A stretch of DNA of 64,000 nt from JANXSF01 sp043745195 (GTDB taxonomy: Bacteria; Acidobacteriota; Terriglobia; Bryobacterales; Bryobacteraceae): NCBI GenBank assembly GCA_043745195.1, contig JAYTTF010000303.1, positions 1 through 64,000 on the forward strand. Direction: 5' to 3'. Under the pieces are notes generated by a model that searched no databases, was not told the DNA's origin, and saw nothing but the letters and a program-made list of their open reading frames with translations. Both the position numbers and the translations under genes were made by a program. The first letter of the stretch is position 1. The number at the start of each line of letters is the position of its first letter. This document shows positions 8,647 through 16,256 of this stretch, in pieces.

Positions 8647-9465
8647 CTGGACGGCGCTGTTCCGCCCTCAATCAGCTCGCCTGTCAGCAAGCTTTTTGCG
8701 CCCCTACTTAACCTTCTCCTGCCCGATGATTGCCGCCTGTGCGGCGAACCTCTTGAAAATTTCAGTCGAATTCCTGTCTGTCAAAGTTGTTTGCGCGCTC
8801 CTGTTGCATTGGTCGCAGAATATTTTTGTGCCCGCTGCCGTACGCCATTCCTTTCAGCCCATCCTTTAGACGAGGAGGGTGTTTGCGGAATGTGCCGAAA
8901 TGGGTTCACCGAATTTGACGCTGCTTACTCCTTTGGCGCCTATGAAGGAAAACTTCGAGACATCATTCACTTATTGAAGTATCAACGGATCGAGCCCCTG
9001 GCTAAGCCTCTGGCTAACTTATTGATCAAGGCCTTGCCTCTGGATCAGCGCTTCGATTGCGTTGTCCCCATGCCCTTGCATTGGCTTCGTAAAATGCTTC
9101 GCGGGTTTAATCAAGCAGAAGTAATTGCAAGGCCTGTTGCGGACTACATGAGTATTCCCCTGGTAAAGGCTTTGCGGCGGCGTAGCTATCGGCCCCCACA
9201 AGTAGGCTTGACCAACGCCCAACGACGCGAAAATGTGCGGGGTATTTTTGTAGTTCGAAATCAGAATCAAATTGATGGCAAACGAGTGCTTTTGGTGGAC
9301 GATGTTTTCACCACTGGTGCAACGGCCAGCGCCTGTTCTGCCGCTTTGAAGCGGGCGGGCGCAAAACACGTTTCTTTGCTTACTCTGGCAAGAGTGGATC
9401 GTAGGCCTATCACAGCCGAGTTCCGCTTCACGCCAGCAAATTCGACGTCCATGGGAGCTGCCTAG
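8647..9465 (+). CDS. comF: ComF-family phosphoribosyltransferase-like protein; start codon unclear
   Basis: Two N-terminal zinc-ribbon Cys pairs are visible (DDCRLCGEP with CQSC, then CARC with CGMC). A PRTase domain follows with MPLHWLRKMLRGFNQAE and the PRPP loop VLLVDDVFTTGAT. The first ATG/GTG/TTG in frame is the TTG at 8791, which would cut off the first Cys pair. The frame is open back to 8581 but holds no canonical start; CTG at 8647 is used here as a tentative start. A nearly perfect ribosome site (AAGGAGGTG, 8601-8609) has no in-frame start behind it, so a non-canonical start or a small frameshift is likely. The gene ends 4 bases before the HNH gene. Confidence 0.75.
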   Translation: MDGAVPPSISSPVSKLFAPLLNLLLPDDCRLCGEPLENFSRIPVCQSCLRAPVALVAEYFCARCRTPFLSAHPLDEEGVCGMCRNGFTEFDAAYSFGAYEGKLRDIIHLLKYQRIEPLAKPLANLLIKALPLDQRFDCVVPMPLHWLRKMLRGFNQAEVIARPVADYMSIPLVKALRRRSYRPPQVGLTNAQRRENVRGIFVVRNQNQIDGKRVLLVDDVFTTGATASACSAALKRAGAKHVSLLTLARVDRRPITAEFRFTPANSTSMGAA

Positions 9466-9469
9466 CCAT

Positions 9470-9997
9470 ATGCCCACTCTCGATCGATTGCACCAACCGG
9501 TGCTGGTATTAAACGCGAGTTACGAACCAATCAATGTGTGCGCAGCCAGACGCGCATTGGTGCTGGTGCTTAAGGGAGTGGCTCGCGCCGAAGAAAGCTC
9601 GTTTATGGTGGTCCATGGGCACCGGAACAGTTTGGCTTTGCCAAGCGTGATTCGGCTGCTTGAATATCGTCGCATTCCGCAACAAACTCGTGCCCTGTCT
9701 CGTAAGAACATCTTGATGCGCGATCGCTATACCTGCCAATATTGCCATCGAACATTAGCGTCAACGGAACTGACATTGGACCATGTAATGCCCCGGTCTC
9801 GAAAGGGAGACTCCAGTTGGGAAAATCTGGTAGCCTGTTGCGTTGGTTGTAATAACAAGAAAGGCAATCGAACTCCGGATGAGGCAGGCATGAAGTTGGC
9901 AAAGCAACCGCGCTCCTTCAGCTTACACACCAGCCGCCACTTAATGCGGATGCTGGGCAACACGGACGATCAGTGGCGCAAGTATTTGTTCTACTAA
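9470..9997 (+). CDS. HNH endonuclease
   Basis: 175 aa. An N-terminal region (PVLVLNASYEPINVC, typical of this bacterial HNH family) is followed by the zinc-binding HNH core: RYTCQYCHR, then LDHVMPRSRKGDSSWENL with the catalytic His and Asn, then CCVGCNNKKGNRTP. Four CxxC cysteines should hold a structural zinc. Members are common single-copy chromosomal genes whose substrate is generally unknown. It lies 4 bases after comF and is probably co-transcribed. It is convergent with the selenoprotein gene. Confidence 0.9.
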   Translation: MPTLDRLHQPVLVLNASYEPINVCAARRALVLVLKGVARAEESSFMVVHGHRNSLALPSVIRLLEYRRIPQQTRALSRKNILMRDRYTCQYCHRTLASTELTLDHVMPRSRKGDSSWENLVACCVGCNNKKGNRTPDEAGMKLAKQPRSFSLHTSRHLMRMLGNTDDQWRKYLFY

Positions 9998-10016
9998 TTT
10001 CTGTTTGATTCGCAAA

Positions 10017-10535
10017 CTAAAACGGAATGTTTTCGAAATCCGGGTGGTCGCCAATATGATGAAAATTGTGTTCCCAAACAATCGACTTGTCCGCTATCAC
10101 GTATAGCCCAGGACTTCGCATAATCTCCTTGCCCGGTTTCCCGTTTCGATGCCCTTGTCGATAGGCTCGCAAGCCTGCCAATAGAGGCTTTAGACCAAGG
10201 AACTTGCTCCAACTGGCGCGGAACAATCCAAAGGAATCAAACAAGTTTCCGTTCCGATCTGCAATGCCTTTTGCCCCAGGCCAGAAATGCTGAAAGTAGT
10301 CTTCACCGTGCTTAACCTCGTCTAGAAAGACGAAAAGCACAGGCGGGTACCCTGGTGTTGATTCCGATGCGCGGCGTAATCCCGTTACGCCCTCTCTACA
10401 AAATATTCAACCAAAGTGTCGCAGGAAAAATACGATCGTTCGTCCCTTGGACAATTGATCCTCAAATAGGCCTGGCTGAATGTTCACTCCATCAACCGGA
10501 CGCTTTAAAATCTGTTCACTAAGTAGTTGCCTCAT
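10017..10535 (-). CDS. Putative selenoprotein: peroxiredoxin-like (PF13911, SelU/SelL-related) with in-frame TGA = Sec43
   Basis: A single frame of 173 codons runs from ATG 10535 to the stop at 10017, interrupted only by TGA at 10409-10407 (codon 43). Both sides belong to one thioredoxin-fold AhpC/TSA_2 protein: KGRTIVFFLRHFG before the TGA, then IFCREGVTGLRR, LFVFLDEVKHGEDYF, KPLLAGLRAY, and the family C-terminus VWEHNFHHIGDHPDF after it. The TGA therefore sits at the first position of the CxxC redox motif, giving U-I-F-C. A SECIS-like hairpin starts 15 bases downstream. Standard annotation would call only the fragment 10017-10340 from an internal GTG. The ATG abuts the stop of the upstream hydrolase (TAAATG), so translation is coupled. 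Sec machinery is not in the window. Expected role: thiol or peroxide redox chemistry. Confidence 0.85.
10373..10391 (-). promoter_or_regulatory. Bacterial SECIS-like stem-loop for Sec insertion
   Basis: On the minus strand GGCGTAA and TTACGCC form a perfect 7-bp stem around the loop CGGGA. The stem begins 15 bases after the TGA at 10409-10407 and the loop begins 22 bases after it. The loop has G at its second position. Known bacterial SECIS elements have a stem-loop in the coding sequence just after the UGA, with a G in the first two loop positions and the loop about 16-37 bases away (established knowledge). The hairpin lies inside codons for REGVTGLRR. Confidence 0.8.
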
Positions 10536-12629
10536 TTATTGCTCTGGAAGAAACGCTGGAGTTTCAAAAAGATTCCTGCCCAAAAAAGGGCGAACGATAG
10601 CATTCGCATCGGGCACGACGGTTGTGCCGCTGGTTAGAAACGTCAACCCTTGTTGCAGCGTTGCCAATCCGATTATGGTGCTTGCCGGACTCCCCAGTGG
10701 GATCAAATAAGTATGCGGGTTAGCAGGCAACGTTGGGTCAATTGTTCTGGCAATATCGAAGCGATAAAGCGATACTTGGTCCGCCATGTTCGCAGCTCGA
10801 ATCAACCCGGTGGTTGAAGGATTTGGAACAGTTCTATCCTCCAATGCCATTTGAAAGAGTACTCGTTTGACAGGCTGACCTGGCAAGGTGGCTTGTTTCA
10901 TGTGTGGTGCCAAAACGTTCACTCCCGACACTGCTTCCAACCATTCAAACCGTTCATAGAAATCCTGAATAGCAGCGGAACCGTTGGTAGTCCGTATTTT
11001 CACGGGTTGATAGCGCAATGGGAAGTCATCTTCAAAGTCCCCTGCCTTGTTTAACAACACAGGCTGCCTTAAACCAAGTAGAGGAAGACCCAGCGCCAAA
11101 CGAAACGATTGGGAGAGCCGGAAATCTACTCCAGCACCAGGCGGCACATTCAGTACCGATGCACTTATATCAGGGGAAACAGAAGTTAGAAGTGCGCCGT
11201 AGGCACCGCCCAGCGATTGGCCAAAATACGAAATCGAAGAAGGGTCCAAATCAAAACGACCGTCGCCATCCAGATCCATTCCATCGCGAATCCCGTGGAT
11301 AAGCTGCAAATAATCCACCACCGTTTGACGAAGACAATCCCGCAAGCCGATAGGCGCACCTGGGGACGTCACAAAGCATCCCTCCCCGTCATCAATTTTG
11401 CCATTGCCGTCCACATCCAGACCTCGCCCAGGTGCGGGAAATTCCAACACCGAGCCATCAGTAGGCACAATACGAAAGCTGCTCTTCGGTCCATTTCCAT
11501 GTCCCACAGCATTCATTGCAATCACAGCGAATCCCAAATTATTCGCAGCCGCCATTACTGATGGCATGCCGAAGCGGCTATCCGTAATGCCATGCCCGGC
11601 TAACAATACTGGATAGCCTCTGGGTGGTGCTGACCCCTTCGGAAGCCAAACATGGAAAAATATTTCCTCCGTTTGCGCAGCTACAGGCGCAGTCAAAGTG
11701 GGGATAATCGGAATGGATAAAGTGGGCCCAAGAAACCTGGGGGATCGAAAAGATCCGAAGGCAACCCGGCCGACGCCAAACTGCGCTATCAAAGCTGCGG
11801 TTACCGGCAAAGTGGTATCGGCAAACTGATTGTCCCCTGCAAGTGCAACGTGCCGGCGAAATGTTGCGCCTTGTACGTTGTCCAGTGAAACGACATTGTT
11901 CGCCCCTGTTCTCGTAAAATTCACTGGAGTCTGATTCACCACCCCCAGCACTTCTTCATACCACGCCGATGCGGAAAGGGAAGTGTAGATACTAGCCCCA
12001 ACAACCCGTCTATTTCTCAAGCTTGATCGAACGAGAGTCAAAGCATCGGAAAGTTGCTGGCAATAAATCCCACCAAGCTGCTTGGCCAAGCACTGCGTGA
12101 AACCCTCTTCTGCCTCCACAGGATCACCCGCCAAATCGCGGACGGCATCGGTGATCACGATCAAGTAGCGTCGCGAACTTTCCAACATGTCGTCTGGCTT
12201 GGCGTAAGCAGTGTTGGTTGCAGGATCGTAAATCGGCTGATTTATCGACGTTACCAGACCCACTGGCCCTAAGTTGAATCTGCCGGAAATAACCGGATCC
12301 AGCCAGACATAGGAGACACCTTCACCGAGCGTATCCGGATTGATCTTCCCACTGAACTTCACACTAAGCCGAGCATTGGGATTGAAACCGTCCAACTGAT
12401 TGATCGATGCGATTTCCGCACAATCGCTGGATGCACCACTGCAATTGGGCAGCGGCAGATTGATGCGCCTCCCAGTTCGCTGGCGGCCGTCTTCAACCGT
12501 TAGGAAGTCTGAAGGAAAGGGACCAATCTCAGGACGGGTAGGATCGAATTCAACACGCACCCCGCTAGCAAAAATAAACGGGAGAAGGAACAAAGCAATA
12601 GCAAAATATTTCATCGGTTGTACCTGCAT
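10536..12629 (-). CDS. Secreted alpha/beta hydrolase with Ca-binding loops and N-terminal Ig-like region
   Basis: 697 aa with a signal peptide (MKYFAIALFLLPFIFASG; ATG at 12629 or, five codons later, 12614). The N-terminal 150 residues resemble bacterial Ig-like domains (LDGFNPNARLSVKFSGKI). The middle and C-terminal part is an alpha/beta hydrolase: GYPVLLAGHGITDSRFG with the oxyanion strand and SYFGQSLGGAYGA with the nucleophile serine. Two EF-hand/dockerin-like calcium loops, DVDGNGKIDDGEG and DLDGDGRFDLD, flank the segment before the nucleophile elbow. Many cysteines suggest disulfides in the periplasm or outside. The stop is directly followed by the ATG of the selenoprotein gene. The substrate is unknown; lipase- or esterase-like activity is plausible. 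Confidence 0.75.
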   Translation of the reverse strand: MQVQPMKYFAIALFLLPFIFASGVRVEFDPTRPEIGPFPSDFLTVEDGRQRTGRRINLPLPNCSGASSDCAEIASINQLDGFNPNARLSVKFSGKINPDTLGEGVSYVWLDPVISGRFNLGPVGLVTSINQPIYDPATNTAYAKPDDMLESSRRYLIVITDAVRDLAGDPVEAEEGFTQCLAKQLGGIYCQQLSDALTLVRSSLRNRRVVGASIYTSLSASAWYEEVLGVVNQTPVNFTRTGANNVVSLDNVQGATFRRHVALAGDNQFADTTLPVTAALIAQFGVGRVAFGSFRSPRFLGPTLSIPIIPTLTAPVAAQTEEIFFHVWLPKGSAPPRGYPVLLAGHGITDSRFGMPSVMAAANNLGFAVIAMNAVGHGNGPKSSFRIVPTDGSVLEFPAPGRGLDVDGNGKIDDGEGCFVTSPGAPIGLRDCLRQTVVDYLQLIHGIRDGMDLDGDGRFDLDPSSISYFGQSLGGAYGALLTSVSPDISASVLNVPPGAGVDFRLSQSFRLALGLPLLGLRQPVLLNKAGDFEDDFPLRYQPVKIRTTNGSAAIQDFYERFEWLEAVSGVNVLAPHMKQATLPGQPVKRVLFQMALEDRTVPNPSTTGLIRAANMADQVSLYRFDIARTIDPTLPANPHTYLIPLGSPASTIIGLATLQQGLTFLTSGTTVVPDANAIVRPFLGRNLFETPAFLPEQ

Positions 12630-12714
12630 TATACGAAGGAAATACCCAATTCAGATCCTTTGTAAGAAAACTTTCTTGGGATGGCCATGGTAGTCGCGGT
12701 ATCCTGAGGTCTTA

Positions 12715-13806
12715 GTGGAAGTCGAAACACAATACACTACCTTTGATGCTATAAGCCTTGACTGCGGAGTGACGCTTTCCCCGGTTGATTGCGCTTATGA
12801 AACCTATGGCGAATTGAATCACAATCGGACCAACGCCATTCTTGTGACCCATGCGTTTTCGGGCGACGCGCATGCCGCCGGCGAAGAAAAAGGCAGTGGA
12901 CAAAAAGGCTGGTGGGATAACATGATTGGCCCCGGCCGCGCCTTCGATACCGACAAGTATTTTGTGATTTGCGCCAATGTCCTGGGCGGCTGCAAAGGTA
13001 CCACCGGCCCGTCCTCAATTGATCCTTCCACTTTTAAGCCTTATGGAATGGGCTTTCCGGTTATCACCATCGCGGACATGGTTCGGCTGCAAAGGAAGCT
13101 GACAGAGTTTCTAAAAATCCCAAAGCTCCTGGCCGTGGCCGGTGGTTCTATGGGCGGCATGCAAGCGCTGCAGTGGGCCGTGCAGTATCCGCAAGCATTG
13201 GCGGCGTCCATCCCGATCGCTTCCACTGCACGCCACAGTGCGCAGCAAATTGCCTTCAACGAAGTGGGCCGTCAGGCAGTGATGGCCGATCCGGATTGGA
13301 ATGGCGGCGATTACTACATCGGCCGCCCCCCAGCCCGCGGGTTAGCCGTTGCCCGCATGGTTGGCCACATCACGTACATGAGTGATGAATCTATGCGCCA
13401 GAAGTTTGGCCGCCGCACCCGTGAGAACGACGACATCTTTGAAGTTGAAAGTTACTTACGATATCGCGGTAGTCAGTTTGTCGATCGTTTCGATGCCAAC
13501 TCGTATTTGTACATCACCAAGGCAATGGACTTGTTTGATCTTACCCGCAACGGTCAACAAACTTTAACCGCAGCACTCGAATCCGCCAGCACGCGGTTCC
13601 TGGTAATCAGCTTCACTTCCGATTGGCTATACCCCAGCTACCAATCGCAGGAAATTGTCAATGCACTGCGCAGGCGCAATCATGATGTAGCTTATTGTGA
13701 ACTTGAATCGCACTATGGGCATGACGCATTCTTGGTTGAAGTGAACGAACAAACGGAATTGGTGCGTGGCTTTCTGGCGAAGACATTCAAGGAGATGAAT
13801 CGCTAA
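12715..13806 (+). CDS. metX: Homoserine O-acetyltransferase
   Basis: 363 aa from a GTG start. Alpha/beta-hydrolase fold of the MetX family: THAFSGDAHAAG, GWWDNMIGPG, and NVLGGCKGTTGPSS. The nucleophile is in AGGSMGGMQALQW (Ser145), with the acid in FTSDWLYP and the His in HYGHDAFL. It acetylates (or, in some homologues, succinylates) L-homoserine in methionine synthesis. Its stop overlaps the metW start by one base, the usual metXW arrangement. No SAM-riboswitch sequence was seen in the 85 bases upstream. Confidence 0.95.
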   Translation: MEVETQYTTFDAISLDCGVTLSPVDCAYETYGELNHNRTNAILVTHAFSGDAHAAGEEKGSGQKGWWDNMIGPGRAFDTDKYFVICANVLGGCKGTTGPSSIDPSTFKPYGMGFPVITIADMVRLQRKLTEFLKIPKLLAVAGGSMGGMQALQWAVQYPQALAASIPIASTARHSAQQIAFNEVGRQAVMADPDWNGGDYYIGRPPARGLAVARMVGHITYMSDESMRQKFGRRTRENDDIFEVESYLRYRGSQFVDRFDANSYLYITKAMDLFDLTRNGQQTLTAALESASTRFLVISFTSDWLYPSYQSQEIVNALRRRNHDVAYCELESHYGHDAFLVEVNEQTELVRGFLAKTFKEMNR

Positions 13807-14393
13807 TGGCACAACTAGCGGTTCACAACGATATCATCAGCAAGATCATTGAGCCAGGTTCAAAAGTGCTGGATCTTGGATGTGGCGACGCCGACTTGTT
13901 AGCATGGCTTGCAGAAAATAAAAACGTGGATGCCCGTGGTGTGGAACTCGACGCCCAGAAAGTACAGAGAGCAATTGCCCGCGGCGTATCTGCCTATCAG
14001 GGTGATCTGGAACAGTGCCTTTATGATTACCCCAACAACGCGTTTGACTACGTCATCCTCAGCCAAACTTTACTTGAAGTACGTCAGCCTTTGAAAGTCT
14101 TAAAGGAAATGCTGCGCGTCGGCAAACGGATCATTGTGGCGTTCCCCAACTTCGGGCATTGGTCCGTACGCAGCGCACATTTGTTCACCGGACGCGCCCC
14201 AAAAAACACACTGTTTCCGCACGATTGGTACGATTCACCAAACATTCACTTTCTAACTGTTCACGATTTTGAAATGCTCGTCGCCAAACAAGGATGGACC
14301 GTGGAACGGAACATCTATTTGGCAGGCTCAGAGCCGGTGAAAATGTTCCCTAACTTTTTCGCTGAAACCGCAGTGTTTCAGATCCGGCAATAA
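13806..14393 (+). CDS. metW: Methionine biosynthesis protein MetW
   Basis: 195 aa methyltransferase-fold protein. The SAM-type motif is in VLDLGCGDADLLAWL. The MetW-typical sequences are GDLEQCLYDYPNNAFDYVILSQTL, FPNFGHWSVR, and PHDWYDSPNIHFLTVHDFE. MetW partners MetX in many bacteria. The ATG overlaps the metX stop (TAATG). The last 44 bases overlap the 3' end of the leftward methyltransferase-like gene. Confidence 0.95.
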   Translation: MAQLAVHNDIISKIIEPGSKVLDLGCGDADLLAWLAENKNVDARGVELDAQKVQRAIARGVSAYQGDLEQCLYDYPNNAFDYVILSQTLLEVRQPLKVLKEMLRVGKRIIVAFPNFGHWSVRSAHLFTGRAPKNTLFPHDWYDSPNIHFLTVHDFEMLVAKQGWTVERNIYLAGSEPVKMFPNFFAETAVFQIRQ

Positions 14394-14697
14394 TCCACAA
14401 CGAGCCATCGGGCAATAGCACTCGCCAAATTTCCTTAAGCGCCATCGCTGGACAAAGAATAGTTTCCACAATCACGTGATGGAAGCTAGCCTCACCCCAA
14501 GGAATTTCTTCTGGAGTACCAGGATGAATCATTGCATTCAGAACTTCACGGCAACTTTCTCGAGTTGCAAATACCGCTTCATCCGTTTGACCCATGGCCA
14601 CCAAAGCACCATCGGGCACTTGCGAGGCGAACCATTTAAGGCGTTCTTCGCTAGGAATCGTAAGCAGCAGGATTCGGTCTGCCGGGTCGAATTTCAT
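14350..14697 (-). CDS. Small methyltransferase-like protein without the SAM glycine motif
   Basis: 115 aa. The C-terminal half resembles the end of class I methyltransferases (FHHVIVETILCPAMALKEIWRVLLPDGSLWIIAGSE). The N-terminal half (RILLLTIPSEERLKWFASQVPDGALVAMGQTDEAV) lacks the GxGxG SAM-binding loop, so the protein is short and probably not a typical enzyme. Its ATG directly follows the thiC stop (TAAATG), so it is translationally coupled to thiC. Its 3' end is antisense to the last 44 bases of metW. It may be a truncated relic or a conserved accessory protein. Confidence 0.6.
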   Translation of the reverse strand: MKFDPADRILLLTIPSEERLKWFASQVPDGALVAMGQTDEAVFATRESCREVLNAMIHPGTPEEIPWGEASFHHVIVETILCPAMALKEIWRVLLPDGSLWIIAGSETLRFQRKS

Positions 14698-16116
14698 TTA
14701 ATCGTTTGCCGAGGCCGAGCTAACTACTGGGGTTTGAGCTGCAACATTTACTAAACCCGTATGACCTGCCAGTACTGCCTCAGCATCAGCCGCAGTGAAT
14801 TCTTCCACCTTGGAACTGATGTTCATGGAGCAGAACTTTGGCCCGCACATGCTGCAAAAGTGGGCGTCCTTGAAACCATCTTCGGGCAAAGTCTCATCAT
14901 GCATGGCCTGCGCAGTTTCAGGATCAAGCGACAATTCAAATTGCTTGCGCCAGTCAAACTTGTAACGGGCCCGGCTAAGCTCATCGTCACGATCACGGGC
15001 CCCTGGACGATGGCGTGCAATATCGGCAGCATGGGCAGCAATTCGATAAGCAATAAGCCCCTGCTTAACGTCTTCTTTATTCGGTAGGCCAAGGTGTTCT
15101 TTGGGCGTCACGTAGCAAAGCATGGAAGCGCCGTACCAGCCAATCATAGCCGCACCAATTGCGCTGGTAATATGATCGTAGCCTGGAGCGAAATCTGTCA
15201 CCAAGGGTCCAAGCGTATAGAAAGGAGCCTCAAAACAAAGTTCCTTTTCCTTCTCCACTTGCATTTGAATTTGATCCATTGGAACATGGCCCGGGCCTTC
15301 AATCATCACCTGGACATCATATTTCCAGGAGCGGCGGGTGAGTTCCCCCAGCGTCTTCAACTCGGCAAACTGAGCCTCGTCACTGGCATCGGCCAAACTT
15401 CCCGGACGCAACCCATCGCCTAGCGAAAAGCTGACGTCGTACTTTTGAAAGATCTTACAGATCTCATCAAAACATTCATAGAGAAAATTCTGCTTATGGT
15501 TCTTCACCATCCACTCAGCAAGAATCGAACCACCGCGGCTGACAATACCTGTGATGCGCTTGGTTGTTAGGGGAATGTACTGAATCAGAACGCCGGCATG
15601 GATGGTCATGTAATCCACACCCTGGGCAGCCTGTTCTTCAATCACTTCAAGCATCACGTTCTTGTTCAGATCCTCAACGCGGCGGACACGCGATAGAGCT
15701 TCATAAATCGGCACAGTGCCAATAGGAACCGGCGAGTTAGCAATAATAGCCTTGCGGATTTCCGCTATATCGCCACCGGTCGATAAATCCATCACCGTAT
15801 CGGCACCATACTTCACCGAATAGCGCAGCTTCTCCAACTCACCTTCAATGTTCGATGTAGTGGAAGAATTGCCGATGTTGGAATTAATCTTGCACCTGGA
15901 TGCAACACCAATCGCCATGGGTTCCAAATTTGTGTGATTGATGTTGGCTGGAATAATCATCCGGCCGCGGGCAACTTCTGCCCGGATTGTCTCAACTGGC
16001 AGTTGCTCGCGCTTGGCGACAAACTCCATTTCACCAGTGATCATGCCTTGACGGGCATAGTACAGTTGGGTTTTTATGGGATCGTTCTTACGCAGGGCAG
16101 TCCATTCGTTACGCAT
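14698..16116 (-). CDS. thiC: Phosphomethylpyrimidine synthase
   Basis: 472 aa, radical-SAM enzyme that turns aminoimidazole ribotide into HMP phosphate for thiamine. Diagnostic features are IPANINHTNLEPMAIG, the (beta/alpha)8 core with VDYMTIHAGVLI, GDGLRPGSLADASDEAQ, EGPGHVPMDQI, and the C-terminal iron-sulfur motif FCSMCGPKFCS (CxxCxxxxC). No TPP-riboswitch consensus was recognised in the 140-bp upstream gap, which holds hairpins including a terminator for gmd. A small methyltransferase-like gene follows without a gap. Confidence 0.96.
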   Translation of the reverse strand: MRNEWTALRKNDPIKTQLYYARQGMITGEMEFVAKREQLPVETIRAEVARGRMIIPANINHTNLEPMAIGVASRCKINSNIGNSSTTSNIEGELEKLRYSVKYGADTVMDLSTGGDIAEIRKAIIANSPVPIGTVPIYEALSRVRRVEDLNKNVMLEVIEEQAAQGVDYMTIHAGVLIQYIPLTTKRITGIVSRGGSILAEWMVKNHKQNFLYECFDEICKIFQKYDVSFSLGDGLRPGSLADASDEAQFAELKTLGELTRRSWKYDVQVMIEGPGHVPMDQIQMQVEKEKELCFEAPFYTLGPLVTDFAPGYDHITSAIGAAMIGWYGASMLCYVTPKEHLGLPNKEDVKQGLIAYRIAAHAADIARHRPGARDRDDELSRARYKFDWRKQFELSLDPETAQAMHDETLPEDGFKDAHFCSMCGPKFCSMNISSKVEEFTAADAEAVLAGHTGLVNVAAQTPVVSSASAND

Positions 16117-16205
16117 GAATTCTATTATCCCATGAGAGCTGAAAATGCTCTAGCCGTGTGGTTTTAGTTAGCGCAAAGGCCGCTTCGGCGCGGCGTAATG
16201 CAATT

Positions 16206-16244
16206 GAAGAAAGAAACGGTGGCTTCGCCGAAGCGAGTCCGTTT
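16206..16244 (-). terminator. Rho-independent-type terminator after gmd
   Basis: On the minus strand AAACGG pairs with CCGTTT around an inner perfect GCTTC-GGC-GAAGC hairpin. A T-rich run (TTTCTTTCTT) follows. It lies between the gmd stop (16257) and thiC. A second GC-rich hairpin lies at 16179-16194 nearer to thiC. Confidence 0.6.
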
Positions 16245-16256
16245 TGCGCTTGTTTC

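Noticed and set aside
8607..8711. 34-codon GTG-started small ORF over the comF leader
   Set aside because: Its GTG lies inside the ribosome-site sequence itself and the peptide shows no recognisable features.
10407..10409. TGA as an ordinary nonsense mutation creating a pseudogene
   Set aside because: The frame is intact on both sides, the position is exactly the redox Cys, and a SECIS-like hairpin follows; no other damage is seen in the gene.
12630..12714. SAM riboswitch before metX
   Set aside because: No conserved SAM-I or SAM-II sequence was found in the short gap.
16117..16205. TPP riboswitch upstream of thiC
   Set aside because: The conserved CTGAGA and related thi-box elements are not present; only GC-rich hairpins are seen.
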